NCBI RefSeq assembly: GCF_003194385.1
Contig: NZ_LAPT01000109.1
Span: 1 to 64,000 of the forward strand
DNA: 64,000 nucleotides
Source of the DNA: Pokkaliibacter plantistimulans
GTDB taxonomy: Bacteria; Pseudomonadota; Gammaproteobacteria; Pseudomonadales; Balneatricaceae
Direction of reading: 5' to 3'
This document shows positions 36,750-48,393 of the stretch, in pieces. The position numbers and the translations under genes are program-made. The number at the start of each line of letters is the position of its first letter. The stretch's first letter is position 1. The notes beneath the pieces are model-generated. The model saw only the letters and a program-made list of their open reading frames with translations, had not been told where the DNA came from and searched no databases.

Positions 36750-38513
36750 CTACTGACACAGGAAACTGGCCGCCTGTTCGGGATCACTTTTACCGTCATA
36801 TCTGGCCAGCTGAGGATAGGGGCACAGTGGACGACTGCGATGTGCTGACCAGTCAGCAGGGATTTCCGCATTAGGCGACAGCGAACCCTGACCACGCGCG
36901 CTGGCGATCACACGCTGCGGCGCCTTGCCCTGTTCTACCCAGGCAACAATGGCATCGAGCATGTCGAACTGATCTGTCGCCGGGCCATAACGGGTGTGGT
37001 TCATACCGGGGATCAGGAACAAACGCACGCTGTCGGCGGTCGCCTTACCGTGATTGCGGCTCAGTGCCTGATACCAGTGCACGGTATCCAGCGCAGAGAA
37101 CACCGGGTCACTGTTGCCATGGAACACGATCAGCTTGCCGCCGCGCTGAATGAAGTGGTTCATCTGTGCTGCCTGCGGTGGGGGCATAAACGTCATCGCA
37201 GCTTCGGTGTAAGTCCCGTTGCTGGCGTAAATACGCGGCGCATCCTGTTCCAGACTGAAATTAAGGGCGTAGTCCAGCAGGCTGGTCCCTTCGCCGTTGA
37301 CCACGGCAGGTGACACCGGCGGCGTCATAAATACAAAGCCCAGCGCGATGGCATCACGCGGGCCGACGCTGTACTTCAGCTTCCAGTCACGCCAGTCCTG
37401 ACCATCAATGCCACTGTCCCACGGCATAGCGCTGTAGAGCTGCTGTTCACCCAGATGCGGGCCAGCAAACAGGCGCTGCAGTACACGCTTTCGGCCCTCA
37501 TCCAGACAGTGGTCAGTCTGACCTGACTGACAACTGGCAACATCGCGCTGAATATCGAAATGGCGCTGACAGGTGGCCATATCGAAGATCAGACCGTCCT
37601 TTAGACCGTCCAGTCCATCACAACGCTGCAGTACCGCCTGCGCCACCCACTTCAGCTGCGCAGGCGTGAAGCTGGTTTCCAGATCGGGCTTGCCAGCAGC
37701 GTCCAGACGGGCCACCCGGGCAAACTGCTGTGCTCCCCACACCTGAGCAACGGCGGCCTGAGGCAGGTTAAAGCCGGGATCACCGGCGACAATGCCATCG
37801 TACTGGCCGGTATCGCGGGCAGCGGCCACCATGGCATGACGCCCCCCATTGGAGGCGCCCAGCAGATAGGAGCGCGCAGGACGATAACCGTAAAAGCCGG
37901 TGATCAGCTGACGCGCCATCGGGGTCAGCTGCGCCACGGCGTTGTAGCCGTAGTCCATGCGGGCCTGCGGGTCCAGCCCAAACAACGCTGCGCCGATCCC
38001 CTTACCCCCATTTTCCATGGCATGCCCGGCGTCGGAGCTAATCACTGCAAAGCCTTTCAGCAAACCATTGCTGTCCGGGCCACCGCCCAGCTGCCCTCCA
38101 TAAGCGGGCACCAGACGTCCATCCAGACCGCCATTGGCCTGATAAAAGAAGCGCCCGTTCCAGTGACTGGGCAGACGCATTTCAAAACCGATGGCGTAGC
38201 GTTTGCCATCGACCGGGCTGACCCGCTCGTTGAGTTCGCCACGCACCAGACAATGCTCCGGCATGGCCTCGGCGATCCCCGTCACGCTGAGGCTACCCGC
38301 TGCGATCAGCTCGGTACTGATCAGTTTCATACCCGCATAGGGAAAGCTGCGCAGTGCCTCACAACTCATGGCGGGTTGCAGCTGATGATCGAGCGGTGCT
38401 TTTGTGCTGGCGGCCCAGGCCGGTGCTGACAGGCTCAGCATCAGCACCATGGGTAACGGACAGCGAGTTATCGGACGTGTACGGGTAACAGGCATGAAGG
38501 ACTTCCAGAACAT
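36750..38513 (-). CDS. tannase / feruloyl-esterase family hydrolase
   Basis: 587 residues from ATG 38513 (GGAG 5 nt upstream). Signal peptide (PLPMVLMLSLSAPAWAAS), alpha/beta-hydrolase fold with nucleophile elbow GASNGG, many paired cysteines including CDG and C-Q...C-x-SG, and a C-terminal catalytic-His segment GMNHTRYG. It cleaves gallate or hydroxycinnamate esters outside the cytoplasm. Encoded 130 nt downstream of an aromatic-acid transporter gene, implying ester cleavage followed by uptake of the released acid. Exact substrate not determinable. Confidence 0.88.
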   Translation of the reverse strand: MFWKSFMPVTRTRPITRCPLPMVLMLSLSAPAWAASTKAPLDHQLQPAMSCEALRSFPYAGMKLISTELIAAGSLSVTGIAEAMPEHCLVRGELNERVSPVDGKRYAIGFEMRLPSHWNGRFFYQANGGLDGRLVPAYGGQLGGGPDSNGLLKGFAVISSDAGHAMENGGKGIGAALFGLDPQARMDYGYNAVAQLTPMARQLITGFYGYRPARSYLLGASNGGRHAMVAAARDTGQYDGIVAGDPGFNLPQAAVAQVWGAQQFARVARLDAAGKPDLETSFTPAQLKWVAQAVLQRCDGLDGLKDGLIFDMATCQRHFDIQRDVASCQSGQTDHCLDEGRKRVLQRLFAGPHLGEQQLYSAMPWDSGIDGQDWRDWKLKYSVGPRDAIALGFVFMTPPVSPAVVNGEGTSLLDYALNFSLEQDAPRIYASNGTYTEAAMTFMPPPQAAQMNHFIQRGGKLIVFHGNSDPVFSALDTVHWYQALSRNHGKATADSVRLFLIPGMNHTRYGPATDQFDMLDAIVAWVEQGKAPQRVIASARGQGSLSPNAEIPADWSAHRSRPLCPYPQLARYDGKSDPEQAASFLCQ

Positions 38514-38643
38514 AGCAACTCCATGTATTCGAGCTAAAGCAGGTGAGACAGCCATCATTGCGGCAGGCGGGCACTGAGGGTCGGCGCTAGTATCGCCTCC
38601 CCTCAGCGGAGCATGAACAGCAGCCCAGAACGTGCAGGCGACG

Positions 38644-39870
38644 TCAGGAAGATGAGGCCGGTACTGCAGGTATCACGGCATAGCGACGCGAGAACAGGTA
38701 GAGCACCGCTCCCGAGGCAATGACCAGCCCCGGCGCCGCGGCCATCAGTACGCCTGTCGCACCAGCTCCGGCAGCCAGTATCTGCCCGGCAGCCAGAGGG
38801 CCGGAGATGGAACCAAGCCGCCCCACCGCAACAGATACCCCGACCCCGGTCGCGCGGATATTGACCGGATACAGCAACGGCGCCAGCGCATAGAGTAACG
38901 CCTGCCCGGCCAGCGCGCACAGACCTGCGGCAAAACCTGCGATCAGCATGACCGTCATACCACCGTTGGAGCCCAGACCGGCCAGTGCCAGCAGCATGCC
39001 CAGATAGGCCACCACCACCGCTGTTACATAGCGCTCCTTATCCATCAGACGGCCACTCAACAGCGAGCCCAGCGCACCACCGACGTTGAACAGGATCTGC
39101 ACGATACTGGCCTGTTCGCGGCTGAAGCCTTGCCCGACCAGCAGCGTAGGCAGCCAGTTAAGCAACAGATACAGCACGGTCAGGGTGAAAAAGCAGGCCA
39201 GCCAGAGCAATAAGGTAGGTGTGGTACGACGCTCATTGAACAGCGCAGTCAGGCCATTACCCTGCTCCGCTCTGCCTTGCGTGGCCTGTGTCTTGAACTC
39301 CTGAGACTCCGGCAGCCACAGCCATAGGGTCAGGGCAATCAGCACAGGCACCACGCCACCGATATAGAAAATCAGCCGCCAGTCAGTGCCGTACTCCGTG
39401 GCACCCAGAATTGCCGCCAGCATGCCCCCCAGCGGTACACCGCAATAGGTAAGGCTGACTGCCGTAGCACGCAGTTGTGGTGTGGCGGCTTCCGATGACA
39501 GTGCAATCAGAATGGGTAAGGCGGCGCCGAGGCCCAGCCCGGTAAAGAACCGTGCCACCAGCAACGAGCCATAACTCCAGGCATGAGCCGTAGCAAAGGA
39601 GAAAATACCGAACAGCACCACGGAGGCGATAAGGATCCAGCGTCTGCCAATGCGATCAGCCAGCCAGCCGCCGACCAGCGCCCCCGGCAGCAACCCCACC
39701 AGGCCTAGGCTGAAGAACCAGCCCATCATCGGTGGCGACAGGGCAAATTCGCCCTTCATGCCGGGTGCAGCAATGCCTGCCGCTTGCAGGTCGAAACCTT
39801 CCAGCAGAGCGGTCAGAAAGCAGAGAAAGAAAGTGAGATACATCGTGCGCTGCGTGGTTGAGGTGTTCAT
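38644..39870 (-). CDS. AAHS-family aromatic acid:H+ symporter (MFS)
   Basis: 408 residues, twelve transmembrane helices. LTALLEGFDLQAAGIAAP is the aromatic-acid symporter signature of helix 1 (D essential in PcaK) and GGWLADRIGRRWILI is MFS motif A. ATG 39870 has GGAGG 6 nt upstream; a longer frame to 39963 is discarded. With the downstream tannase it probably imports gallate, protocatechuate or a related acid. No ring-cleavage genes are in the window. Confidence 0.88.
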   Translation of the reverse strand: MNTSTTQRTMYLTFFLCFLTALLEGFDLQAAGIAAPGMKGEFALSPPMMGWFFSLGLVGLLPGALVGGWLADRIGRRWILIASVVLFGIFSFATAHAWSYGSLLVARFFTGLGLGAALPILIALSSEAATPQLRATAVSLTYCGVPLGGMLAAILGATEYGTDWRLIFYIGGVVPVLIALTLWLWLPESQEFKTQATQGRAEQGNGLTALFNERRTTPTLLLWLACFFTLTVLYLLLNWLPTLLVGQGFSREQASIVQILFNVGGALGSLLSGRLMDKERYVTAVVVAYLGMLLALAGLGSNGGMTVMLIAGFAAGLCALAGQALLYALAPLLYPVNIRATGVGVSVAVGRLGSISGPLAAGQILAAGAGATGVLMAAAPGLVIASGAVLYLFSRRYAVIPAVPASSS

Positions 39871-40197
39871 AAGGCACCTCCAGACAACGCCAGAGCAGGA
39901 CAGGATAGAGCGAGACAGGCTGCCCGACGGCAAGCAGCGGCCATGACGTAGAACATGATTCATCTCCTGGGTGTTGTCTTTGTTGTGACCAGGTTGGACA
40001 AAAGGTGATCAACTACAGCTACGCCAGCTTACTGACAATTGTTATAAACAACAACAGTTTTTAAAAAACCATAAAACCGTCACTCGGTTGACAGGTCTCC
40101 TTAAAATGCAAAGAGCGGAAATATGAAAGAGCCATGGGAGCGCTAAGACGTCCCCATGGCCCGGAGGTTGCCCCCTACACCCAGACGCCGCAGCAGA
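39871..40197. other. gene-free stretch with nepI terminator and transporter promoter
   Basis: A GCCATGGG/CCCATGGC hairpin (40131-40160) followed on the minus strand by a T-rich tail likely ends nepI. AT-rich DNA at 40030-40080 contains ACAATTGT and TTGTT/AACAA inverted repeats upstream of the transporter gene, a possible promoter/operator. Confidence 0.4.
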
Positions 40198-41382
40198 CTA
40201 TTCAGCGGCGGTCTGTACGGTACTGGCAGGCAAAGGCAGACGAATACAAATCATCAGTGCAGCCAGTACAAACACGATGGCACTCCCTGACAACATGGCC
40301 AGCGGGCCACTGTGATCAAGCAGCCAGCCACCACAGGCCGCCCCGAGGCTGATGGCCAGCTGACAGGTTGAGGCCATCAGGGCGCCGGTGCTGTCAGCCA
40401 TCGTCGGAGCAACCCGCGTCGACCAGGTGGACCAGCTGACCGGTGTGGCACCAAAGGCCAGCGCCCAGAGCATCAGCATGGCAACCGCAAATAGCAGACT
40501 GCTGCCGGCATCCATGACCTGCAAACCGATACTCACTCCCATCACCAGGGGTGCCATGCGCAAGACCCAGCGCAGGCGGTGATCCAGCCAGCGACCAATC
40601 AACAAGGTACCAATGAAGTTCGCCACACCAAAGCTCAGCAGCCACAGCGGTAACTGGTCAGTGGCAACCCGGAGCGTCCCTTCCAGAAAGGGGCGAATAT
40701 AAGTAAAAGCCGCAAAGTGAGCAGTAAAGATCAGCAGGATGGCCAGAATGCCCGGCCCGATATGAGGACGTTGTACCGCCCGCCACAGACTGACCTGCCC
40801 CTGCGCAGGCGTTGCGGGCATGCTCGGTAAAGTCAGCCATTGCCACAGCAATGCAGCCACACCCAGTCCCGCTGCCAGCCAGAACACAGCACGCCAGCCC
40901 AGCAACGCACCGAGATAGCTGCCGACGGCGGCAGCACAGATAGTCGCCAGAGGCACACCGCTGAAGATCAGTGACAAAGCGCGCGGCACCGCACTCTCCG
41001 GCACAAATCGCAGCGTGGTAGCCGCGGCCAGCGACCAGAAACTGCCCAGCGCAACCCCAAGTAGCACCCGCCCGGCCAGCAGCACAGGCAGGCTGGCGGC
41101 CGTTGCGACAATGACATTGGACACGATAAGCATAGCGCTCAGGGACAGCAGCACGGAACGCCGATCAAAGCGACGTGTAGATGGCACTACCAGCAATCCG
41201 GCGATCAGCGCAACCACTGCCGTCACCGTCACACTCTGCCCGGCCTGACCATTACTCACAGCAAGGCTTTGCCCCATCGGCGTCAGCAGGCTGGCAGGCA
41301 GAAACTCCGCCGTCACCAGACTGAATACACCTAACGCCATCGCCCAGACAGCACTCCATCGAGTCGGGGTAGATACAGTCAT
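40198..41382 (-). CDS. nepI: NepI-like purine nucleoside efflux transporter (MFS, DHA1)
   Basis: 394 residues resembling E. coli NepI throughout (WSAV, EFLPASLLTPM, AGQSVTVTA, PVSWSTW). Twelve transmembrane helices; exports purine ribonucleosides or related drugs. ATG 41382 has GAGGAG 6 nt upstream. Divergent from the AraC-type regulator gene across 94 bp, which probably controls it. Confidence 0.82.
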   Translation of the reverse strand: MTVSTPTRWSAVWAMALGVFSLVTAEFLPASLLTPMGQSLAVSNGQAGQSVTVTAVVALIAGLLVVPSTRRFDRRSVLLSLSAMLIVSNVIVATAASLPVLLAGRVLLGVALGSFWSLAAATTLRFVPESAVPRALSLIFSGVPLATICAAAVGSYLGALLGWRAVFWLAAGLGVAALLWQWLTLPSMPATPAQGQVSLWRAVQRPHIGPGILAILLIFTAHFAAFTYIRPFLEGTLRVATDQLPLWLLSFGVANFIGTLLIGRWLDHRLRWVLRMAPLVMGVSIGLQVMDAGSSLLFAVAMLMLWALAFGATPVSWSTWSTRVAPTMADSTGALMASTCQLAISLGAACGGWLLDHSGPLAMLSGSAIVFVLAALMICIRLPLPASTVQTAAE

Positions 41383-41476
41383 AAATAGCTCCTCACTCCA
41401 CACACGCAGACAGGCGTTGTTCGAGGTCGCAAGATTATAGTAGGCTCGCCGGACGAACTATCTCTGGAAAGCCTGA

Positions 41477-42448
41477 ATGTTTGACATATCGTCCGAAACC
41501 AGTGCACTGAACAAAGACCCCCTGATGGATCTGATGAGCGAACTGCTGCTGGGAATGCGCATGTCGGGCCTGCACTATTGCCAGCTGCAGCTGGTGCAAC
41601 CATTTGGACTGCGGTTGAAAACCGAAGCCGGACGCGCCCAGTTCCATTTTGTCGCGCAGGGCATTGCTTATCTGCGCTGCCCCTCCGGGCAGCTGCTGGT
41701 GTTGCAGGCCGGTGACGCGGTATTACTGCCACGAGGGGGCACTCACGAGCTGCTGTCGGATGAACAGGTGGCCTGTCGGGATATCACCGAAATTGCCGGT
41801 GAACCGGTCTGCTGGGCGTTCAGTACCCTGCGCAATCACGACATGGATACACCGTCACCGATCAGTGCTCAGCTGTTCAGTGGCTGTATGGCGTTTGATC
41901 TGGGAGGCCTGCATCCTCTGGTCGCACTGATGCCGGAAGTGATGCATGTCGGCACCCTGCTCAGCCGCTACCCAGAGCTGCTGTCGATGCTGCAAGCCAT
42001 GTCGCGGGAGTCCGAACTGAAACGTGCGGGCGCAGCCGCGATTCTCGCGCGGCTGGCGGATGTGGTGTCTGCCTATATCGTGCGCGGCTGGGTGGAATGC
42101 GGTTGTAGCCAGATCAACGGCTGGGTTGAAGCGTTACGCGACCCCAGAATGGGCAAAGTTATTGCCATGGTTCACAAGCAACCGGGCCACAACTGGACCG
42201 TGGCGGAGATGGCCAGCGTGATGGGAGCCTCACGCTCGGTGTTTGCCGAGCGCTTTCGGGCGGTAGTAGGGGTGTCACCACTGCAGTACGTGACCTCCCT
42301 GCGCATGCGTCTGGCACATCAATGGCTGACAGAAGACCGCCAGACCCCCGAGCAGGTCGCCTGGCGGTTAGGCTATGCGTCACAGGCGGCGTTTTCCCGC
42401 GCGTTCAAACGCGAAACCGGAGCGACGCCGGGCTCACTGAAACTCTAG
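41477..42448 (+). CDS. AraC-family regulator with cupin_6 domain
   Basis: 323 residues. N-terminal cupin-like effector domain (AQFHFVAQGIAYL, DAVLLPRGGTHEL) of the AraC_binding/cupin_6 type and a C-terminal AraC double HTH (WTVAEMASVMGASRSVFAERF; RLGYASQAAFSRAFKRETG). GGAAAG lies before the ATG. Local regulator of the divergent exporter by position (inference). Confidence 0.9.
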   Translation: MFDISSETSALNKDPLMDLMSELLLGMRMSGLHYCQLQLVQPFGLRLKTEAGRAQFHFVAQGIAYLRCPSGQLLVLQAGDAVLLPRGGTHELLSDEQVACRDITEIAGEPVCWAFSTLRNHDMDTPSPISAQLFSGCMAFDLGGLHPLVALMPEVMHVGTLLSRYPELLSMLQAMSRESELKRAGAAAILARLADVVSAYIVRGWVECGCSQINGWVEALRDPRMGKVIAMVHKQPGHNWTVAEMASVMGASRSVFAERFRAVVGVSPLQYVTSLRMRLAHQWLTEDRQTPEQVAWRLGYASQAAFSRAFKRETGATPGSLKL

Positions 42449-42521
42449 TCCGGTGAGATGCCATCGGACACACACCCTTTCACTGACGCAACCCATCGCA
42501 GCAACATCACGTATGCGTCCG

Positions 42522-42710
42522 TCAGGGCGCCAGCCCGTCAAATAACGTCTGGGTCAGCTTGCGAATACGCTGCTCGTGGGCCTGCAGGTCGGGCACGTCT
42601 CCTGCACCAGCCGCATGAACAGCATGGTGCTGTGACGAAAAACGAGGCCTAAAGCCCCGCTGTCATGCGTTAACCCTGCGACAAAAGATGCGCGAAATTG
42701 CACAGAAGAA
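42522..42710 (-). pseudogene. decayed C-terminus of a regulator-like protein
   Basis: On the minus strand two overlapping frames read like one protein end: one gives DSGALGLVFRHSTMLFMRLVQE, and after a +1 shift near 42600 the other gives GDVPDLQAHEQRIRKLTQTL and stops at 42522. The helix-rich pattern fits the end of a TetR-like or similar regulator. No start or N-terminal domain remains. Confidence 0.3.
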
Positions 42711-42736
42711 TCTCTAAATTGTGATTATGAAATGCG

Positions 42737-42768
42737 AAAAGGCCGATCTGCTTCCAGATCGGCCTTTT
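42737..42768 (-). terminator. terminator of the tRNA-Pro pair
   Basis: AAAAGGCCGATCTG/CAGATCGGCCTTTT, a 14-bp perfect palindromic stem with a 4-nt loop, immediately downstream of the first tRNA on the minus strand. Confidence 0.9.
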
Positions 42769-42771
42769 ATT

Positions 42772-42848
<77 letters not shown>

Positions 42849-42949
42849 AATTCTTCTGTAATTTGCCGCCTCGCACAACAAACAAACTACATATAATTCA
42901 TTTCCAAAGTCAGCCCATCAACCACTACGAATGCTAAGACCCGTTCAAG

Positions 42950-43026
<77 letters not shown>

Positions 43027-43211
43027 ATTGAATTGCTTACTCCCCTGTTTTGCTCATCGATCCTTTCGACTTGCGGAGGGTTTCAACCGGTGTCTCACTT
43101 TGTGCCGCGTATAATAGCGTAAGCATTTGAAATTGCAACTCGTTTTTCTATTCCAGACAATCTGCAGCGGTCGCATTCCGGACTGAAAGCGGTCTTTTTC
43201 AGGAGAAAACA

Positions 43212-43241
43212 AAAGACCCATGGTTGTGGCCATGGGTCTTT
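43212..43241 (-). terminator. terminator after ihfA
   Basis: AAAGACCCATGG/CCATGGGTCTTT, 12-bp stem with a 6-nt loop; on the minus strand it ends in TCTTTTGTTTTC. Confidence 0.85.
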
Positions 43242-43262
43242 CAGAATTACAGCTTACAGGTT

Positions 43263-43568
43263 TTAGTGGGTCTGAAGGTCGGTGTACATTTCCACCTTCT
43301 CTTTCAGTTTCTGACCCGGTTTGAAAGTCACCACTCTGCGAGCAGAAATGGGTACCTCCTCTCCCGTTTTCGGATTTCGGCCCGGACGCTCTCGCTTGTC
43401 GCGCAGATCAAAGTTACCAAACCCTGATAATTTGACCTGTTCGTTTGCGCTCAGACTTTCACGGATTTCCTCGAAAAAAGACTCAACGACCTCTTTCGCT
43501 TCCCGTTTGTTGAGCCCCAGCTCTTCAAACAGTCGCTCGGATATATCGGCTTTGGTCAGAGAACCCAT
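43263..43568 (-). CDS. ihfA: integration host factor alpha subunit
   Basis: 101 residues with [22 protein letters not shown] and the DNA-intercalating arm [20 protein letters not shown]. Heterodimer with IhfB that bends DNA. GGAGG lies 7 nt before the ATG; it follows pheT by 22 nt as in E. coli. Confidence 0.96.
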   Translation of the reverse strand: MGSLTKADISERLFEELGLNKREAKEVVESFFEEIRESLSANEQVKLSGFGNFDLRDKRERPGRNPKTGEEVPISARRVVTFKPGQKLKEKVEMYTDLQTH

Positions 43569-43590
43569 CTTAAACCCTCCGGCTGCATCC

Positions 43591-45966
43591 TCAGCTTCTC
43601 AGTGCTGCACCCAGCTTAGCTTCCAAGTCATTGATAACCTTGGTGACTGCAGCACTAATTTCGTCATCAGTAAGAGTGCGTGATGGATCCTGCCAGGTCA
43701 AGCCCAGCGCCACACTCTTGTGACCATCTGGTACACCCTTACCACGATACAGGTCGAATATGACGACATTCTTGAAGCTGTCACCAGCTGCATCGCGAAC
43801 CACACTCTGCAGATCAGCGAATGACACTTCATCTTTAGCCAGAACAGCAATATCGCGACGCACCTCGGGGAACTTGGATACGCCTGTAAAGCTGTTCACT
43901 ACACCTTCCTGCAACAAGGCCAGACTGATCTCGAACAGGAACAGGTCGCCATTCAAATCCAGCTCTTTGCGCAGCGTCGGATGCAAACGGCCGATGTAAC
44001 CAATGATCTGCCCCTGCTCGTTGCGAATACTGGCAGACTGACCGGGATGCAGTGCTGGATTAGCATCAGCTTCAAAGCTGAATTGCTTGCCCGTCAGACT
44101 CAGCAGCGCTTCAACATCACCCTTCAGGTCAAAGAAGTCGACAGGATCTGACTTGCCATGCCAGCTCTCTGGCATACGCTCACCACAGATTACCCCGGCA
44201 ATGACCTTTTCCTGGACCAGCTCATCACCTTGCGGCACAAAACGCAGTCCCGTTTCAAACAGTCTCACACGTGACTGCTGACGGTTCTGGTTGTATTGAA
44301 CCGTTTTGGCCAGACCAGCCCACAAGGTGGTCCGCATCACTGCCAAATCGGCAGAGATCGGGTTAGCCAACGCAAGCGGTGTACGCTCTGGATCAAACTT
44401 AGCCAACAGCTTGGGTTCGGTGAAGCTGAAGGTAATCGCTTCCTGATAGCCACGACTGATCAGCGTCTGACGCAAGCGGCCTAACTGCACCTTATGCTCA
44501 GGCAAGGCAGGCATTTCCATGGCAGCAGCAGGCTGCTTTGACGGCAGTCGGTTGTAGCCATAAATGCGCGCAATCTCTTCAATCAGGTCTACTTCCAGAC
44601 TGATATCGAAGCGCCATGAAGGCACCTGCACTTGCCACACTCCAGCCTCGGCACGCTGTGGGGACATCCCCAGGCGGCGCAGAATGCTTTCCACTTCGGA
44701 TTCTGGCAGCTCAATGGCCAGCATCATTGCCAAACGCTCATCACGCAGACGAATCACATTGCGCACAGGCAGGTGTTCTGGAGCTTCAGCGACCACTACC
44801 GGACCGGCTTCGCCACCGACGATCTCAACCAGCAACGCAGTAGCACGCTCAACGGCCAGGTATTGCAGCTCGGGATCAACCCCACGCTCATAGCGATGAG
44901 AGGCGTCAGTATGCAGGCCATGACGGCGTGCACGGCCAGCAATCGCCAGCGGACTGAAGAAAGCACACTCAAGGAAGATGTCACGCGCATCGGCGTTAAC
45001 CCCTGAGTGCTCACCACCCATGATGCCCGCCAGCGCGACGGGCTTAACTTCATCAGCAATGACCAGCTCATCTGCAGCCAGCTTGATTTCGCTGCCATCC
45101 AGCAGAGTCAGTGTTTCGTCGGCTTTAGCCATACGAACAACAACCGAACTCTCCAACTGCGCCAGATCAAAGGCATGCATGGGCTGACCAAGTTCAAGCA
45201 GAACGAAGTTGGTTACATCCACAACGGGATCAATACTGCGGATGCCACTACGACGCAGCTTCTCCACCATCCAGCCAGGTGTAGCCACACCCAGATTAAT
45301 GCCCTTGATGACCCGCCCCAGATAACGGGGACAGGCTGCACCGGCTTCAATGCGTACGGGGAACGTAGCATCGCAACTTGCTGCAACCGCTTCGATCACT
45401 GGCTCGGCTACGTCACACTGATTCAGGACACCCACTTCGCGTGCCAGACCACGAATGCTCAGGCAGTCACTGCGGTTAGGGGTCAGATCCACATCAATAG
45501 TGATGTCATTCAGGTTCAACAGCTCACGCAGGTCCGCACCAATGGGCGCATCTTCCGCCAGCTCCATGATGCCATCATGATCTTCGCTGATGCCCAGCTC
45601 TTGTGCTGAACACAGCATGCCGCAGGACTCCACCTGACGGAGCTTGGCCTTTTTGATCTTGAAGTCGCCGGGCAATTCGGCGCCGATACGAGCAAAAGCA
45701 GTCACCAGCCCTGCTCGCGCATTGGGAGCGCCACAGACTACCTGGAAGGTTTCACTACCATCAGTGACCTGACAGACTTGCAGCTTGTCAGCGTTAGGGT
45801 GTTGCTCGGCAGTCAAAATCTTGCCTACTACCACACCAGAAAATTTGCCAGCTACCGGAATGACGTCATCGACTTCCAGCCCGGCCAGAGTCACCTGCGC
45901 CATCAGCTCATCACTGTTGATTGCAGGATTGACCCATTCACGTAACCACTGTTCTGAAAATTTCAT
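43591..45966 (-). CDS. pheT: phenylalanine-tRNA ligase beta subunit
   Basis: 791 residues: N-terminal tRNA-binding EMAP-like domain ([21 protein letters not shown]), B3/B4 editing domain, B5 domain and C-terminal anticodon-binding domain ([11 protein letters not shown]). AGAGG lies 6 nt before the ATG. Works with PheS as alpha2-beta2. Confidence 0.97.
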   Translation of the reverse strand: MKFSEQWLREWVNPAINSDELMAQVTLAGLEVDDVIPVAGKFSGVVVGKILTAEQHPNADKLQVCQVTDGSETFQVVCGAPNARAGLVTAFARIGAELPGDFKIKKAKLRQVESCGMLCSAQELGISEDHDGIMELAEDAPIGADLRELLNLNDITIDVDLTPNRSDCLSIRGLAREVGVLNQCDVAEPVIEAVAASCDATFPVRIEAGAACPRYLGRVIKGINLGVATPGWMVEKLRRSGIRSIDPVVDVTNFVLLELGQPMHAFDLAQLESSVVVRMAKADETLTLLDGSEIKLAADELVIADEVKPVALAGIMGGEHSGVNADARDIFLECAFFSPLAIAGRARRHGLHTDASHRYERGVDPELQYLAVERATALLVEIVGGEAGPVVVAEAPEHLPVRNVIRLRDERLAMMLAIELPESEVESILRRLGMSPQRAEAGVWQVQVPSWRFDISLEVDLIEEIARIYGYNRLPSKQPAAAMEMPALPEHKVQLGRLRQTLISRGYQEAITFSFTEPKLLAKFDPERTPLALANPISADLAVMRTTLWAGLAKTVQYNQNRQQSRVRLFETGLRFVPQGDELVQEKVIAGVICGERMPESWHGKSDPVDFFDLKGDVEALLSLTGKQFSFEADANPALHPGQSASIRNEQGQIIGYIGRLHPTLRKELDLNGDLFLFEISLALLQEGVVNSFTGVSKFPEVRRDIAVLAKDEVSFADLQSVVRDAAGDSFKNVVIFDLYRGKGVPDGHKSVALGLTWQDPSRTLTDDEISAAVTKVINDLEAKLGAALRS

Positions 45967-46018
45967 GCTGTGCCTCTTTGTTTAACTGAAATGCTTGGTT
46001 CCCGGTTCCATCGAACAA

Positions 46019-47097
<1,079 letters not shown>

Positions 47098-47145
47098 AGC
47101 AGCTTTCCTAATATGCTCCATTAAAGAAGCAATCAGGTGGGTGTC

Positions 47146-47499
47146 TTACAGAGCCGCTTTGGCTTTTTCGACAACCGCTGCAAATACTACCTGGTCATTC
47201 ATAGCCAGATCAGCCAGGACCTTACGGTCGATCTCGATGGCTGCTTTTTTCAGGCCAGCGATCAGACGGCTGTAAGACAGACCGTTCAGACGTGCACCAG
47301 CGTTGATACGAGCAATCCACAGAGCGCGGAACTGACGCTTACGCTGACGACGGTCACGGTAAGCATACTGACCAGCTTTGATAACGGCCTGCTTGGCTAC
47401 ACGGAATACACGACTACGTGCACCGTAGTAACCTTTAGCTTGCTTTAAAATTTTCTTATGGCGGCGACGAGCGACCACACCACGTTTTACGCGAGGCAT
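47146..47499 (-). CDS. rplT: 50S ribosomal protein L20
   Basis: 117 residues, [20 protein letters not shown] start and typical basic helix followed by a C-terminal globular domain. GGAAGGA precedes the ATG. L20 also autoregulates the rpmI-rplT mRNA in E. coli; the equivalent site was not resolved here. Confidence 0.97.
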   Translation of the reverse strand: MPRVKRGVVARRRHKKILKQAKGYYGARSRVFRVAKQAVIKAGQYAYRDRRQRKRQFRALWIARINAGARLNGLSYSRLIAGLKKAAIEIDRKVLADLAMNDQVVFAAVVEKAKAAL

Positions 47500-47540
47500 A
47501 TTTCAATCCTTCCGTTAGTTAAATCTGATTCAAAAGTGCC

Positions 47541-47735
47541 TTATGCGTAAGGCAGCATGCGAGACACGTTGCCCAGGTCAGTTGCTTCTACATGGTGAGT
47601 AGCACGCAGCTGACGCTTACGCTTGGTGGTCTTCTTGGTCAGAATGTGACGACGGAAAGACTGCTTGTGCTTGAAGCCGCTACCAGTCTTTTTAAAGCGC
47701 TTGGCAGCACCGCTGTTGGATTTGATTTTTGGCAT
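47541..47735 (-). CDS. rpmI: 50S ribosomal protein L35
   Basis: 64 residues from ATG 47735 ([20 protein letters not shown]). A second ATG directly upstream (47738) is less likely; GGAGT fits the inner one. Between infC and rplT. Confidence 0.96.
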   Translation of the reverse strand: MPKIKSNSGAAKRFKKTGSGFKHKQSFRRHILTKKTTKRKRQLRATHHVEATDLGNVSRMLPYA

Positions 47736-47851
47736 CATCTACTCCACGCATTCAGAATGTTAACGTAACCCTCACCCGCTCAGCCTTAATGCCAAGCGGG
47801 CCAGCTTTACATCTATCCAAGGATTGACCCAGGGCAGGATATAGAGCGGGG

Positions 47852-48391
47852 TTACTTCTTCTTTTTCGGTGCCAGGACCATGACCATCTGACGCCCTTCA
47901 AGCTTGGCACGCTGTTCGACGACCGCCAATTCAACAAGATCTTGTTCAATTCGCTGCATCAACTGCATGCCTAGCTCTTGGTGCGCCATTTCCCTACCGC
48001 GGAAGCGGAGAGAGACCTTGGCCTTGTCACCATCTTCAAGGAAACGTACCAGGTTGCGCAGTTTTACCTGGTAATCCCCTTCTTCAGTTCCTGGACGGAA
48101 CTTCATTTCTTTAATCTGAGTTTGCTTTTGCTTTTTCTTCGCAACGGCCAACTGTTTTTTCTTTTCAAACAGATGTTTACCGTAGTCCATTATCTTACAC
48201 ACCGGAGGCTCCGCCTCGGGGGCGATCAGCACCAGATCCTGTTCAGTTTCTGCTGCTTTGCTCAGAGCATCATTAATGGATACGATTCCGATCTGCTCTC
48301 CGTCCGGTCCTACCAGACGAACTTCGCGTGCGCGGATCTCTTCATTAATTAGGGTCTTATCACCACGCGGTGTGTTTGTAGTACGCTTAAT
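47852..48391 (-). CDS. infC: translation initiation factor IF-3 (ATT start)
   Basis: 179 residues, close to E. coli IF-3 (180). The start is ATT at 48391: GGAG lies 8 nt upstream and the reading ATT AAG CGT ACT gives the family's N-terminus; no ATG or GTG fits before residue 53. The rare codon is the known autoregulation device of infC. N- and C-domains are both complete ([28 protein letters not shown]). It begins 2 nt after the thrS stop. Confidence 0.95.
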   Translation of the reverse strand: MKRTTNTPRGDKTLINEEIRAREVRLVGPDGEQIGIVSINDALSKAAETEQDLVLIAPEAEPPVCKIMDYGKHLFEKKKQLAVAKKKQKQTQIKEMKFRPGTEEGDYQVKLRNLVRFLEDGDKAKVSLRFRGREMAHQELGMQLMQRIEQDLVELAVVEQRAKLEGRQMVMVLAPKKKK

Positions 48392-48393
48392 GG

